NCBI GenBank assembly: GCA_039932095.1
Contig: JBDTQR010000027.1
Location: 1-29,123 of the forward strand
Origin: Stagnihabitans sp039932095
GTDB lineage: Bacteria; Pseudomonadota; Alphaproteobacteria; Rhodobacterales; Rhodobacteraceae
DNA: 29,123 nt
Direction of reading: 5' to 3'
Positions within the stretch are counted from its first letter, which is position 1. Each line of letters begins with the position of its first letter. The position numbers and the translations under genes were made by a program. The notes beneath the pieces were generated by a model, which was not told the origin of the DNA, did no database searches, and was given only the letters and a program-made list of their open reading frames with translations. This document shows positions 15,608 through 22,354 of the stretch, piece by piece.

Positions 15608-15991
15608 TCAGATCACGATGATGGTCAGAATGGTCAACACCACCGACCCCACGATACAGACCCATCCCAGCATCTCGGCTGTCTTGATCTCCAACCCGTG
15701 CCCTGCGTCGAAATACAGATGCCGCAGCCCTGCCAGATAGTGATACCAGACGCCGAGCAGCGACAGCGTGAATACCAGCTTGCCGAACCAGCTGGTCGCC
15801 ACCGCATTCGCCGTCGCAAACGCGCTGTCGGACACCGCCGCCCCCAGCAACCACCACACCGCCAGTATCGCCCCGACAACGATCCCGTTGCCGGTGATCC
15901 GGGTCAGGATCGACGATACCGCGGTCATCTGGATGCGGTAAATCTGCAAATGCGGGGAAAGCGGGCGCTCTGCCCGTTTGACCTCTGCCAT
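15608..15991 (-). CDS. sdhC: Succinate dehydrogenase cytochrome b556 subunit (127 aa)
   Basis: This is the larger membrane subunit of complex II. The RPLSPHLQIYR motif (residues 9-19) is typical. S27 and R31 fall at the quinone-site positions of the E. coli subunit, and H84 in WYHYLAGLRH is the expected heme b ligand. Three hydrophobic helices are visible. The start at 15991 is preferred to the in-frame one at 16048 because of the family N-terminus (MAEVKRAERPLSP) and an AAGGGA ribosome binding site. It is the first gene of the sdh operon. The 172-bp region upstream holds a pair of GTGATCAC palindromes centred 143 and 164 bases before the ATG. Confidence 0.97.
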   Translation of the reverse strand: MAEVKRAERPLSPHLQIYRIQMTAVSSILTRITGNGIVVGAILAVWWLLGAAVSDSAFATANAVATSWFGKLVFTLSLLGVWYHYLAGLRHLYFDAGHGLEIKTAEMLGWVCIVGSVVLTILTIIVI

Positions 15992-16129
15992 GTCTGGTCC
16001 CTTTGTCCTGAACGCCCGAACCGGGCCTTCCACGTGTCGTACCTTCAATAGCGCCTAAATCAGCCATGTCACCACCCGGCAACGCGGCAAATTCGCCGGT
16101 TTTCGCGTTCACCCCGGGAAAATTCGCTT

Positions 16130-16160
16130 TGTGATCACGAAATTTTCCGCCGTGATCACA
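16130..16160 (-). promoter_or_regulatory. Twin GTGATCAC palindromes upstream of sdhC
   Basis: GTGATCAC occurs at 16131-16138 and again at 16152-16159, with centres 21 bp apart (two helical turns) and a 13-bp AT-rich spacer containing AAATTTT. The pair lies just after the DUF1737 stop, in the control region of sdhCDA. The same spacing, spacer length and flanks recur before sucC. It is inferred to be a pair of dimer sites for one regulator on one face of the DNA. Confidence 0.75.
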
Positions 16161-16163
16161 AAT

Positions 16164-16367
16164 TTACTGCTCGCCAAGCTTCATATCCGGCGAATAGCTG
16201 CCCGGCAGCTCTTTGACCACCGCCTGCCCGCAGCGCATCACCCCTCGGGCCGCGTCAAAGGCGTAAGTCGGGCCGCCATGCAGCTCCCAGCCCTTGCTCA
16301 ATGCCAGGGATACCTTGTGGCAAAACGCCGAGGTGTCGTCATCCGACAGGAACCGGTACAGCTTCAT
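16164..16367 (-). CDS. DUF1737-family small protein (67 aa)
   Basis: MKLYRFLSDDDTSAFCHKVSLALSKGWELHGGPTY followed by GQAVVKELPGSYSPDMKL is characteristic of DUF1737, short soluble proteins common in alphaproteobacteria with no assigned function. The length is normal for the family. It starts 3 bases after the nnrU stop, so the two are probably co-transcribed. Its stop lies 4 bases before the sdhC operator pair. Readthrough into sdhC is possible, but sdhC evidently has its own control region. Confidence 0.88.
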   Translation of the reverse strand: MKLYRFLSDDDTSAFCHKVSLALSKGWELHGGPTYAFDAARGVMRCGQAVVKELPGSYSPDMKLGEQ

Positions 16368-16370
16368 GGT

Positions 16371-16919
16371 TTACCCAAAGGGCGGATAGCCCAGCCAAGT
16401 GTGAATCGCCACGATAAGCACGAACAGAACCAGCGACGCCGCGATATAGATCACATCATTGCGGAACGGACCAGCGGCAGGCCTTACCCAGGCAGGCTCC
16501 ATCCGGTTGATTGCCAGCATGTCGATCATCGCCCAGATCCCGATGCCGCCAAACAGCTCCAGCGACGCCAGATCGCCGTTGACCAGCAGATGCGCCACCG
16601 ACCAGAACAGGACGGCCGTCAGCATCGGATGTCGCAGCCACGTCCGCATCACCCCACGCGAATAGCCAATGTTCAACAACACGACCGCAATCAGCATCAG
16701 CAGATTGTTGACATGGCGCAGAAAGGTCGGCGGTTGCCACACCTGGACATAGTCGGCGTGGCGATAGCCGTAGATCATCGCAATCAGCGCCAGCACGGTC
16801 AGAACCGTGGCCACACCCTTTCCCAGCCCGTTGCCCAGACCCGCACGGAAACCCGGCGTCAGACGCTTCATCAGATGCGAATAGGCCCATAACAGCACGC
16901 CCAAAACCAACCAGATCAT
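16371..16919 (-). CDS. NnrU-family integral membrane protein (182 aa)
   Basis: The family signature is LRHPMLTAVLFWSVAHLLVNGDLASLELFGG (about residues 94-124), with hydrophobic helices before and after it. NnrU proteins are inner-membrane proteins first noted beside denitrification genes in Rhodobacter; the exact activity is uncertain, and some relatives act in carotenoid isomerisation. The start is placed at 16919 (ATGATCTGG), because GGAGG lies 6 bases before it. The ATG two codons earlier at 16925 directly abuts GGAGG, leaving no spacing. The absence of nitric-oxide or nitrite reductase genes nearby argues against a specific denitrification role here. Confidence 0.88.
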   Translation of the reverse strand: MIWLVLGVLLWAYSHLMKRLTPGFRAGLGNGLGKGVATVLTVLALIAMIYGYRHADYVQVWQPPTFLRHVNNLLMLIAVVLLNIGYSRGVMRTWLRHPMLTAVLFWSVAHLLVNGDLASLELFGGIGIWAMIDMLAINRMEPAWVRPAAGPFRNDVIYIAASLVLFVLIVAIHTWLGYPPFG

Positions 16920-17094
16920 CGCCATCCTCCGGAACCCGCACGGTTCTGGCCGCAGAATAGGTAATTCGTTGGCCAGATACCATGCTGAACGACGCCTTAA
17001 CCCTTATTTTGGATTCGCGGCGCAGCCTGATCCGCGACGCCACTCCGGCGCCCTTTAACCTGAACGGGCCCGCTTGGGCCCCCGAAAGGCCAAA

Positions 17095-17406
17095 ATGGAC
17101 CGCACTCTGTTTGCCCTGTCACTCGGCTTCGCCGCGCTGATCCTGCTGCCCAGCTTTGCCCACGCCACGCCGCAATGCGCCGCCCATCAACAGGTCGTCG
17201 ACCAACTCGCCACCACCTACGGTGAAGCGCGCATCTCGATCGGTCTGGCGCAGGACAATACCGTGATGGAGGTGTTTGCCTCCGCCGCCACTGGCACCTG
17301 GACGCTGACCGCCACCCTGCCCAATGGCATGACCTGCCTGGTGATCGCCGGCAAGAATTTCGAAACCCGTCACGACCCGCTGCCCGCCAGCGGCTATCCG
17401 GCCTGA
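17095..17406 (+). CDS. Small secreted protein of unknown function (103 aa)
   Basis: A signal peptide is clear (MDRTLFALSLGFAALILLPS, cleavage probably after AHA near residue 24). The mature part, about 80 residues, has two cysteines (QCAAH and TCLVI) that could form a disulfide, a central VMEVFASAATGTWTLTATLPNGMTC stretch of beta character, and the end DPLPASGYPA. I recognise the GTWT-x5-PNG-x-(S/T)C pattern from small exported alphaproteobacterial proteins but know no function. The start at 17095 has AAAGG upstream. An unusual GGGCCC-GCTT-GGGCCC hairpin (17066-17081) sits immediately before that ribosome binding site and could affect translation or mRNA stability. The 169-bp region 16920-17094 is divergent from nnrU and otherwise shows nothing clear. 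Confidence 0.75.
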   Translation: MDRTLFALSLGFAALILLPSFAHATPQCAAHQQVVDQLATTYGEARISIGLAQDNTVMEVFASAATGTWTLTATLPNGMTCLVIAGKNFETRHDPLPASGYPA

Positions 17407-17485
17407 CCGGTCGTTCATCAAGCCTGACGGCTCTCTTCACCAGACCGCCACAGCGAAGCAAGCCGCAAGGCTTTATAAGCGCCCC

Positions 17486-18229
17486 CTAGCCCTGCAAACC
17501 CTTCCAGACCAGCTCCAGCCCGATCAGCAGAAGGGACCAGGTTACAATGGTGAAAAACAGCTTCTCCGGCATCCGCTTGACTGCCCAGACCCCGAAGAAC
17601 ACCGCCGCCGCCGCCGCCGGCATCAGCTTGGCCGCCACCTCCAGGCTGATCAGATTGATCTGCCCAAGATAGAAATACGGGATCAGCTTCAAGGCATTGA
17701 CATAAGCAAACGCAATGGTCGAGGTTCCGGCAAACACCGCCTTCTTCATCCCCAGGGGCAATGTCCAGACCTGATAGGGCGGCCCGCCGGTGTGACTGAC
17801 AAAGCTGGTGAATCCGGCTATCGTGCACCAGAACAAGCCCGGCCCCCATTCCGCCGGCTTCGGCGCGACCACAACCGTCCGCCGCAGCAATTGGTTCAAC
17901 GCAAACGCAACCGAGATCACCCCCACCAACACCGTCACCCAGGCCTCCGGGATCAGCTTGGCCGTCGCCCAGCCAAGGCCCACCCCCAGCGTCATCGACA
18001 CACAGCCGATCAGCAGCACCCGCCGGTCAAACGCCTTGCGATAGGCATAAAGCCCGAACCAGTCGGAAATCACATAGACCGGCAACATCAGCCCCGCCGC
18101 CGTAACCGGCGAAATCACCAGCGACAGCACCGGCACCACCAGCGCCCCCACGATCGGCACGCCGCCCTTACCGATTCCCGTCAGACAGGCCGCCACGACC
18201 GCCACCACCCAGAATTCCCAGCCGCTCAT
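17486..18229 (-). CDS. TauE/SafE-family (COG0730) sulfite/anion exporter-like permease (247 aa)
   Basis: This is a polytopic membrane protein with about eight hydrophobic helices in two related halves. The N-terminal half carries TGIGKGGVPIVGALVVPVLSL, and the second half GFTSFVSHTGGPPYQVWTLPLGM with KAVFAGTSTIAFAYVNALKLIPYFYLG. These repeated G-rich motifs define TauE/SafE proteins. Characterised members move sulfite, sulfoacetate or other small organosulfur anions, but the substrate here cannot be assigned. The start is ATG at 18229; an in-frame TTG lies two codons upstream. The gene is divergent from mdh, sharing a 158-bp control region, and convergent with the secreted protein at 17095. 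The 79-bp gap after its stop holds only a weak 5-bp hairpin (17460-17473). Confidence 0.92.
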   Translation of the reverse strand: MSGWEFWVVAVVAACLTGIGKGGVPIVGALVVPVLSLVISPVTAAGLMLPVYVISDWFGLYAYRKAFDRRVLLIGCVSMTLGVGLGWATAKLIPEAWVTVLVGVISVAFALNQLLRRTVVVAPKPAEWGPGLFWCTIAGFTSFVSHTGGPPYQVWTLPLGMKKAVFAGTSTIAFAYVNALKLIPYFYLGQINLISLEVAAKLMPAAAAAVFFGVWAVKRMPEKLFFTIVTWSLLLIGLELVWKGLQG

Positions 18230-18387
18230 GCCCAACCCCGCGATTTTCCTGCCCCTGTTACCGCAATCACAACGCCACCACCACCAAGTTCAACCGTGCC
18301 GCAGTGCAGCGGACTTGCGCTGCCCCCGCTTTTGGGCTTAGGCATCCGCCCAACCAATTCACCAAACCAACCCGAAGGGGAACAAGA

Positions 18388-19350
18388 ATGGCCAGACCGA
18401 AGATCGCGCTGATTGGTGCCGGACAAATCGGGGGCACCCTTGCCCACCTCGCTGCCATCAAGGAACTGGGCGACGTCATCCTGTTCGACATCGCCGAAGG
18501 CACGCCGCAGGGCAAGGCACTCGACATCGCCCAGTCCGGCCCCTCCGCCGGCTTTGACGCGGTGCTGAAAGGCGCCAATTCCTACGCCGATATCGCCGGT
18601 GCCGATGTCTGCATCGTCACCGCAGGCGTGCCGCGCAAGCCGGGGATGAGCCGCGATGACCTGCTGGGGATCAACCTCAAGGTGATGAAATCGGTCGGCG
18701 AAGGCCTCAAGGCCCACGCTCCCGGTGCCTTCGTGATCTGCATCACCAACCCGCTGGACGCCATGGTCTGGGCGCTGCGCGAATTCTCCGGCCTGCCGCA
18801 TCACATGGTGGTCGGCATGGCCGGCGTGCTCGACAGTGGCCGCTTCCGCCACTTCCTGTCGGTCGAATTCGGCGTCTCGATGCGCGATGTCACCGCTTTC
18901 GTGCTGGGCGGCCACGGCGACACCATGGTGCCGCTGATCCGCTACTCCGCCGTCGGCGGCATTCCCTTGACCGATCTGGTCGCAATGGGCTGGACCACGC
19001 AAGAGAAACTGGATGCCATCGTTCAGCGCACCCGCGACGGCGGCGCCGAGATCGTCGGCCTGTTGAAAACCGGCTCTGCCTTCTACGCGCCCGCCCAATC
19101 CGCCATCGAAATGGCCGAGGCCTTTCTGAAAGACCAGAAACGCCTGTTGCCCTGCGCCGCCTATGTCGACGGCGCGCTTGGCCTGACCGGCATGTATGTC
19201 GGCGTCCCGACGATCCTTGGTGCCGGCGGCGTCGAGCGCGTGGTCGACATCAAGATGAACGACGACGAAATGGCGATGTTCCAGAAATCGGTCGACGCCG
19301 TCAAAGGTCTGGTTGCCGCCTGCAAGACCATCGACCCCACGCTGACCTGA
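18388..19350 (+). CDS. mdh: Malate dehydrogenase, LDH-like type (320 aa)
   Basis: It oxidises malate to oxaloacetate with NAD in the TCA cycle. The NAD-binding GAGQIGG is at 10-16, followed by D34. Arg residues R83 and R89 in VPRKPGMSRDDLL bind the dicarboxylate and confirm malate rather than lactate specificity. N121 (ITNPLD), D149 and R152 (LDSGRFR) and the catalytic H176 (GGHGDTM) are all present. Length is exactly that of alphaproteobacterial Mdh. The start at 18388 (MARPKIALIG) has GAAGGGG upstream, and earlier in-frame starts do not fit the family. No GTGATCAC site is seen before it, unlike sdhC and sucC; only a partial GCAATCACA occurs near 18263. Copy C of the structured repeat begins 31 bases after the stop. 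Confidence 0.98.
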   Translation: MARPKIALIGAGQIGGTLAHLAAIKELGDVILFDIAEGTPQGKALDIAQSGPSAGFDAVLKGANSYADIAGADVCIVTAGVPRKPGMSRDDLLGINLKVMKSVGEGLKAHAPGAFVICITNPLDAMVWALREFSGLPHHMVVGMAGVLDSGRFRHFLSVEFGVSMRDVTAFVLGGHGDTMVPLIRYSAVGGIPLTDLVAMGWTTQEKLDAIVQRTRDGGAEIVGLLKTGSAFYAPAQSAIEMAEAFLKDQKRLLPCAAYVDGALGLTGMYVGVPTILGAGGVERVVDIKMNDDEMAMFQKSVDAVKGLVAACKTIDPTLT

Positions 19351-19380
19351 TCACCGGCGCCCGGATTGCCGAGCGCCGCT

Positions 19381-19434
19381 ATCATCTGTCCACAAATATC
19401 CCACAGGGGGCGCGGGGGATGTGAAATCCCCCGC
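19381..19434 (+). repeat. Structured dispersed repeat, copy C
   Basis: The CTGTCCACAAATATCCCAC box (19386-19404) is followed directly by a perfect 8-bp hairpin, GCGGGGGA (19412-19419), loop TGTGAAA, TCCCCCGC (19427-19434). The extra central stem of copies A and B is absent. It begins 31 bases after the mdh stop and lies upstream of a 54-residue ORF. The arms differ in sequence from those of copies A and B while still pairing, and the loop is unchanged. Confidence 0.8.
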
Positions 19435-19457
19435 TTCTCCGCCACCAGAGGCCCAGC

Positions 19458-19622
19458 ATGGACTATTCCAAATCCGGCAACGCCGCCAATCCCAAAGGCA
19501 AACCGCGCTTCGACGCCCAAAACCCGCGCGGTGCTCCGAAAGACAAACATGGGGTAACCCCCGACAAAGCCACCCTGCTCGCCCGTCTGAAAGCCGCAGC
19601 CGAGGCGAAGAAGCCGGCCTGA
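19458..19622 (+). CDS. Small basic, low-complexity protein (54 aa)
   Basis: A 54-codon frame starts MDYSKSGNAANPKGKPRFDA, continues with NPRGAPKDKHGVTPDKATLLARLKAAAEAKK, and ends PA. It is rich in Lys, Gly, Pro and Asp in the first half (probably disordered) and helical in the last 20 residues. I recall similar MDYSK-x-G-N-...-KGKP proteins of about 55-60 residues in Rhodobacterales genomes, with no known function, which supports a real gene. The ribosome binding site (AGAGG, about 8 bases before the ATG) is modest. The gene lies after mdh and the repeat copy C. Nucleic-acid binding is plausible for such a charge pattern but is only a guess. The following 163 bases (19623-19785) show nothing that I can identify. 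Confidence 0.6.
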   Translation: MDYSKSGNAANPKGKPRFDAQNPRGAPKDKHGVTPDKATLLARLKAAAEAKKPA

Positions 19623-19785
19623 CCTAACCGCATTTCGTCAGCATCCTCCGCAGTCAGACTTCGTTGCCCGTGTCGGATCATCAGCGCCAATGCCGTTATC
19701 CGGGTCCGCGAAAACGCGCAACAGACCAGGCTTGACGTCGTCACCGATGTCGCCCGCGGTTCGAGTTTGGATGCGTTCGTCCCTT

Positions 19786-20133
19786 TCACATCCCCGCCAG
19801 ATAAATCCTGACTGCCTCCTGCACATGGCGGAACCGGTCACCCCCCAGATGCTTGCCACCATACCACCGCGTCACCACCACCACATGATCGCGCAGGCCC
19901 GCCCGCTCCAGCATCCGCACTATGACCATCCCGGCCCCCGCCTCTCCATCATCCGCCTTCACCGCCCCCTCGGCACAGATCAGCCCCCACGAATGATGCG
20001 TCGCCTTGGCGAATTTCTTGACAAGGCACAACTCCGCCACCAAGGCCCGCGCCTCGGCCTCCGACCCGCAAGCCCCGCCCGAAACTGCGTATTTCGAGCC
20101 GCGGTCGCGGATGATGTTGTCCAACGTCAGCAT
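19786..20133 (-). CDS. UPF0029 / IMPACT (YigZ-like) N-domain protein (115 aa)
   Basis: The protein matches the UPF0029 domain: ATHHSWGLI (about residues 44-52, family consensus ATHNCWA), DDGEAGAGMVIVRML (about 61-75) and VVVVTRWYGGKHLGGDRF (about 84-101, family VVVTRYFGGxxLG). IMPACT/YigZ proteins bind ribosome-associated or RNA targets in some organisms, and the activity of the bacterial forms is poorly defined. At 115 residues it contains only this domain, whereas E. coli YigZ is about 205 residues with an extra C-terminal domain, so it is a short stand-alone form. The N-terminal IRDRGSKYAVSGG aligns to the family SrFia start. It is divergent from pepT across a 213-bp region. Confidence 0.85.
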   Translation of the reverse strand: MLTLDNIIRDRGSKYAVSGGACGSEAEARALVAELCLVKKFAKATHHSWGLICAEGAVKADDGEAGAGMVIVRMLERAGLRDHVVVVTRWYGGKHLGGDRFRHVQEAVRIYLAGM

Positions 20134-20265
20134 GTGCCCGGCCTATCCAACCCGGTGCCGCGGATCAAGCCAAAGCCACCGGCGTCGCTCCGCCCCGACA
20201 TCACCACCGCTTAAAATGTGGTAAATAAAACTCGGCAACACTCTGATTCTAAACAGCTTCACGCC

Positions 20266-20283
20266 CTGTCCACACGTGGACAG
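20266..20283. promoter_or_regulatory. 18-bp palindrome upstream of pepT, candidate operator
   Basis: CTGTCCACACGTGGACAG has perfectly complementary 8-bp arms around a 2-base centre. It lies 64-81 bases before the pepT ATG in the gap shared with the divergent UPF0029 gene. A 10-bp AT-rich stretch (TAAATAAAAC) lies about 35 bases upstream of it. It could be a regulator binding site, or a small hairpin if transcribed. Confidence 0.45.
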
Positions 20284-20346
20284 CCTTCGCCCCGCCTTGA
20301 CTTCCCGCGCCACCTCGCCCCAGATCCCCCAAAACCGGAGGCCAGA

Positions 20347-21582
20347 ATGTCCGACACCTTCCACGACGAGCTTTCCACCCGCCTGATCCGCTATGCCGCC
20401 ATCGACAGCCAGTCCGATGATGAGGCGGGCGGTTCGCCCTCCACTGCCATCCAGCTGACCATCCTGAACCTGCTGAAACAAGAGCTGGACCAGATCGGCG
20501 CGACCGACGTCCAGCTGACCAACTACGGCACCGTCCTCGCCACCATACCCGGCACCGCCCCCGGCCCGACCATCGGCCTGCTCGCCCATGTCGACACCGC
20601 GCCGCAATTCAACGCGACCGGAGTGAAACCCCGCATCATCCGCGGCTACAACGGCGGCGACATCAGCTTTCCCGACAACCCCAACCTGATCCTGTCGCCC
20701 GACCACAACCCCTACCTCGCCACCAAGCGCGGCCACGACATCATCACCGCCTCCGGCCTCACCCTGCTCGGGGCCGATGACAAGGCCGGCGTCGCGATCC
20801 TGATGACCGCCGCCCGCCACCTCCTCGCCAACCCCGACCTCAAACACCCGCCGCTCCGCATCGCCTTCACCCCCGACGAGGAAATCGGCCGCGGCGTGAA
20901 TTCCCGCCTGCCCGCCGATCTGAAGGCCGACTTCGCCTACACCTTCGACGGCGGCGCGGTGGGTGAGATCGAATACGAAAGCTTCTCCGCCGACGGCGCC
21001 ACCGTGAAAATCACCGGCGTCTCGATCCACCCCGGTCTCGCCCAAGGCAAGCTGGTCAACGCCCTGCATCTCGCCGCCAAGATCATCAATGCCCTGCCCG
21101 CAAATATGACCCCCGAGGCCACGAAATACCGCGAGGGCTTCATCCACCTCATCGAACAAACCGGTTCTGCCGCCGAATGCAGCCTGAAATTCATCCTGCG
21201 TGATTTCGAACGCGACGGCCTCGCCGCCAAAGGCGCGCTTTTGCAGCAAATCTGCGCCGCCATCGCCGCCACCGACCCGCGCGCCACCATCGAGGTCACC
21301 CTCAAACCGCAATACCGCAACATGCGCTACTGGCTGGAAAATGACATGACACCGGTGAACCTCGCACTGAACGCCGCCCGCAGTCTCGGCATCGAACCCA
21401 GTTCCGTCCCGATCCGTGGCGGCACCGACGGCTCCCGCCTGACCGAGATGGGCATCCCGACCCCCAACATCTTCACTGGCATGCAAGACATCCACGGCCC
21501 GCTGGAATGGATTTCGGTGCAGGACATGGCACAGGCCACTCAATTCTGCCTTACCCTCGCCCAACACGCAGCCAAACCCTGA
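20347..21582 (+). CDS. pepT: Peptidase T, tripeptide aminopeptidase of the M20 family (411 aa)
   Basis: It releases the N-terminal residue from tripeptides in the cytoplasm. The two-zinc site is complete: H81 and D83 (LLAHVDTAP), D144 (GADDKAG), the general base E178 with E179 (TPDEEIGRG), D201 (FDGG) and a C-terminal histidine in TGMQDIHGPLEW. These match E. coli PepT H78, D80, D140, E173/E174, D196 and H379. The dimerisation domain spans about 208-320. The start at 20347 has GGAGG at the right distance, and the reading frame upstream is fortuitous. It appears monocistronic, with an 18-bp palindrome upstream and copy D of the structured repeat just after the stop. Confidence 0.97.
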   Translation: MSDTFHDELSTRLIRYAAIDSQSDDEAGGSPSTAIQLTILNLLKQELDQIGATDVQLTNYGTVLATIPGTAPGPTIGLLAHVDTAPQFNATGVKPRIIRGYNGGDISFPDNPNLILSPDHNPYLATKRGHDIITASGLTLLGADDKAGVAILMTAARHLLANPDLKHPPLRIAFTPDEEIGRGVNSRLPADLKADFAYTFDGGAVGEIEYESFSADGATVKITGVSIHPGLAQGKLVNALHLAAKIINALPANMTPEATKYREGFIHLIEQTGSAAECSLKFILRDFERDGLAAKGALLQQICAAIAATDPRATIEVTLKPQYRNMRYWLENDMTPVNLALNAARSLGIEPSSVPIRGGTDGSRLTEMGIPTPNIFTGMQDIHGPLEWISVQDMAQATQFCLTLAQHAAKP

Positions 21583-21590
21583 CCCTTACA

Positions 21591-21640
21591 TATTGGTCCA
21601 AATATCCCACAGGGGGTCCGGGGGATGTGAAATCCCCCGG
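21591..21640 (+). repeat. Structured dispersed repeat, copy D
   Basis: CAAATATCCCAC (21599-21610) is followed by a perfect 8-bp hairpin, CCGGGGGA (21618-21625), loop TGTGAAA, TCCCCCGG (21633-21640). The box and loop are the same as in copies A-C, and the stem pairs differ compensatingly from copy C. It starts 9 bases after the pepT stop and ends 15 bases before the methyltransferase ATG, so it could end the pepT message or influence the next gene. Confidence 0.8.
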
Positions 21641-21655
21641 CCTTTGCCAAGATCG

Positions 21656-22330
21656 ATGACCCGCCCCATCTCGCCGTATCACAAACCCGGTTTTTACGCC
21701 GAGGCTCTCGCCAAAGGCCGCCATCGCGACGTGGTCGGTGGCCGCTGGGACGAGACTGGCCGCGCCCAGATGGCGCTTCTGCAGGCCGAGGGTCTGCGAC
21801 CGCACCACCTCCTCCTTGACATCGGCGCAGGCTCCCTGCGCCTCGGCTGCAAGGCCGTGCCCTATCTTGACCCCGATCACTACTGGGCCACCGACCTGTC
21901 CCTGCCCTTGATGCAGCGCGGCCACCAGACCGAACTGCCCGACCCCGATCGCCTGCATCCCGACCATCTGGTCGAGGACCCGGATTTCAGCTTTCCCGGC
22001 ATCCCGCCGACCATCCAATTCGCCATCGCCTTCGCCGTCTTCACCCACCTGCCGCTCGGCCATCTGCACCACGCCCTGACCCGGATCCACGCCAGCTTTC
22101 CCCATCTCGACCGCCTGCTGTTCACCGTCTTTCTGTCCGCCCAAGCGACCCATGCAACGGCGCTGCGCCAGCCTGACGGTGTCGTCACCCATCCCGACCG
22201 CGCGCCCTATCACCACCTGCCCGCCGATATCCTGCACCTGACCCAGACCACCGGCTTCATCGCCACGCTGTCCGACACCCGCCTGCCGCGCGGACAAATC
22301 CTTTGCGTGGCAAGCCGTTCCACCGCATGA
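21656..22330 (+). CDS. Class I SAM-dependent methyltransferase-like protein (224 aa)
   Basis: The SAM-binding motif I is LLLDIGAGSLRLGCKAVPYL (about residues 53-72), followed by the acidic-loop region HYWATDLSLPLM (about 77-88) and a motif near FAIAFAVFTHLPLGHLHHALTRI (about 121-143) typical of small class I methyltransferases. The N-terminal YHKPGFYAEALAKGRHRDVVGGRWDETG matches a group of stand-alone methyltransferases of unknown substrate. The start at 21656 lies right after repeat copy D and has no strong ribosome binding site, so translation may be weak or coupled. The next gene begins 24 bases downstream with a good GGAGGA, so the two may form one transcript. Confidence 0.8.
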   Translation: MTRPISPYHKPGFYAEALAKGRHRDVVGGRWDETGRAQMALLQAEGLRPHHLLLDIGAGSLRLGCKAVPYLDPDHYWATDLSLPLMQRGHQTELPDPDRLHPDHLVEDPDFSFPGIPPTIQFAIAFAVFTHLPLGHLHHALTRIHASFPHLDRLLFTVFLSAQATHATALRQPDGVVTHPDRAPYHHLPADILHLTQTTGFIATLSDTRLPRGQILCVASRSTA

Positions 22331-22354
22331 TCCGGCAAATTTCCGGAGGACCTC

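Noticed and set aside
17460..17473. AAGCC-GCAA-GGCTT hairpin in the convergent gap as a terminator
   Set aside because: The stem is only 5 bp and is followed by a very short T stretch, too weak to call.
18255..18270. Partial GTGATCACA-like sequence (GCAATCACA) before mdh
   Set aside because: Only one half-site matches and there is no second copy at 21 bp, so it is not called a regulator site.
19463..19862. Minus-strand frames crossing 19623-19785, looked at as a possible gene remnant
   Set aside because: No recognisable motif was found. They overlap the 54-residue gene and the UPF0029 gene in other frames, so I treat the stretch as non-coding.
20143..21567. 474-codon open frame on the minus strand
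   Set aside because: It is a shadow of pepT, which has all its zinc ligands. The antisense translation is low-complexity Gly/Asp/Val-rich.
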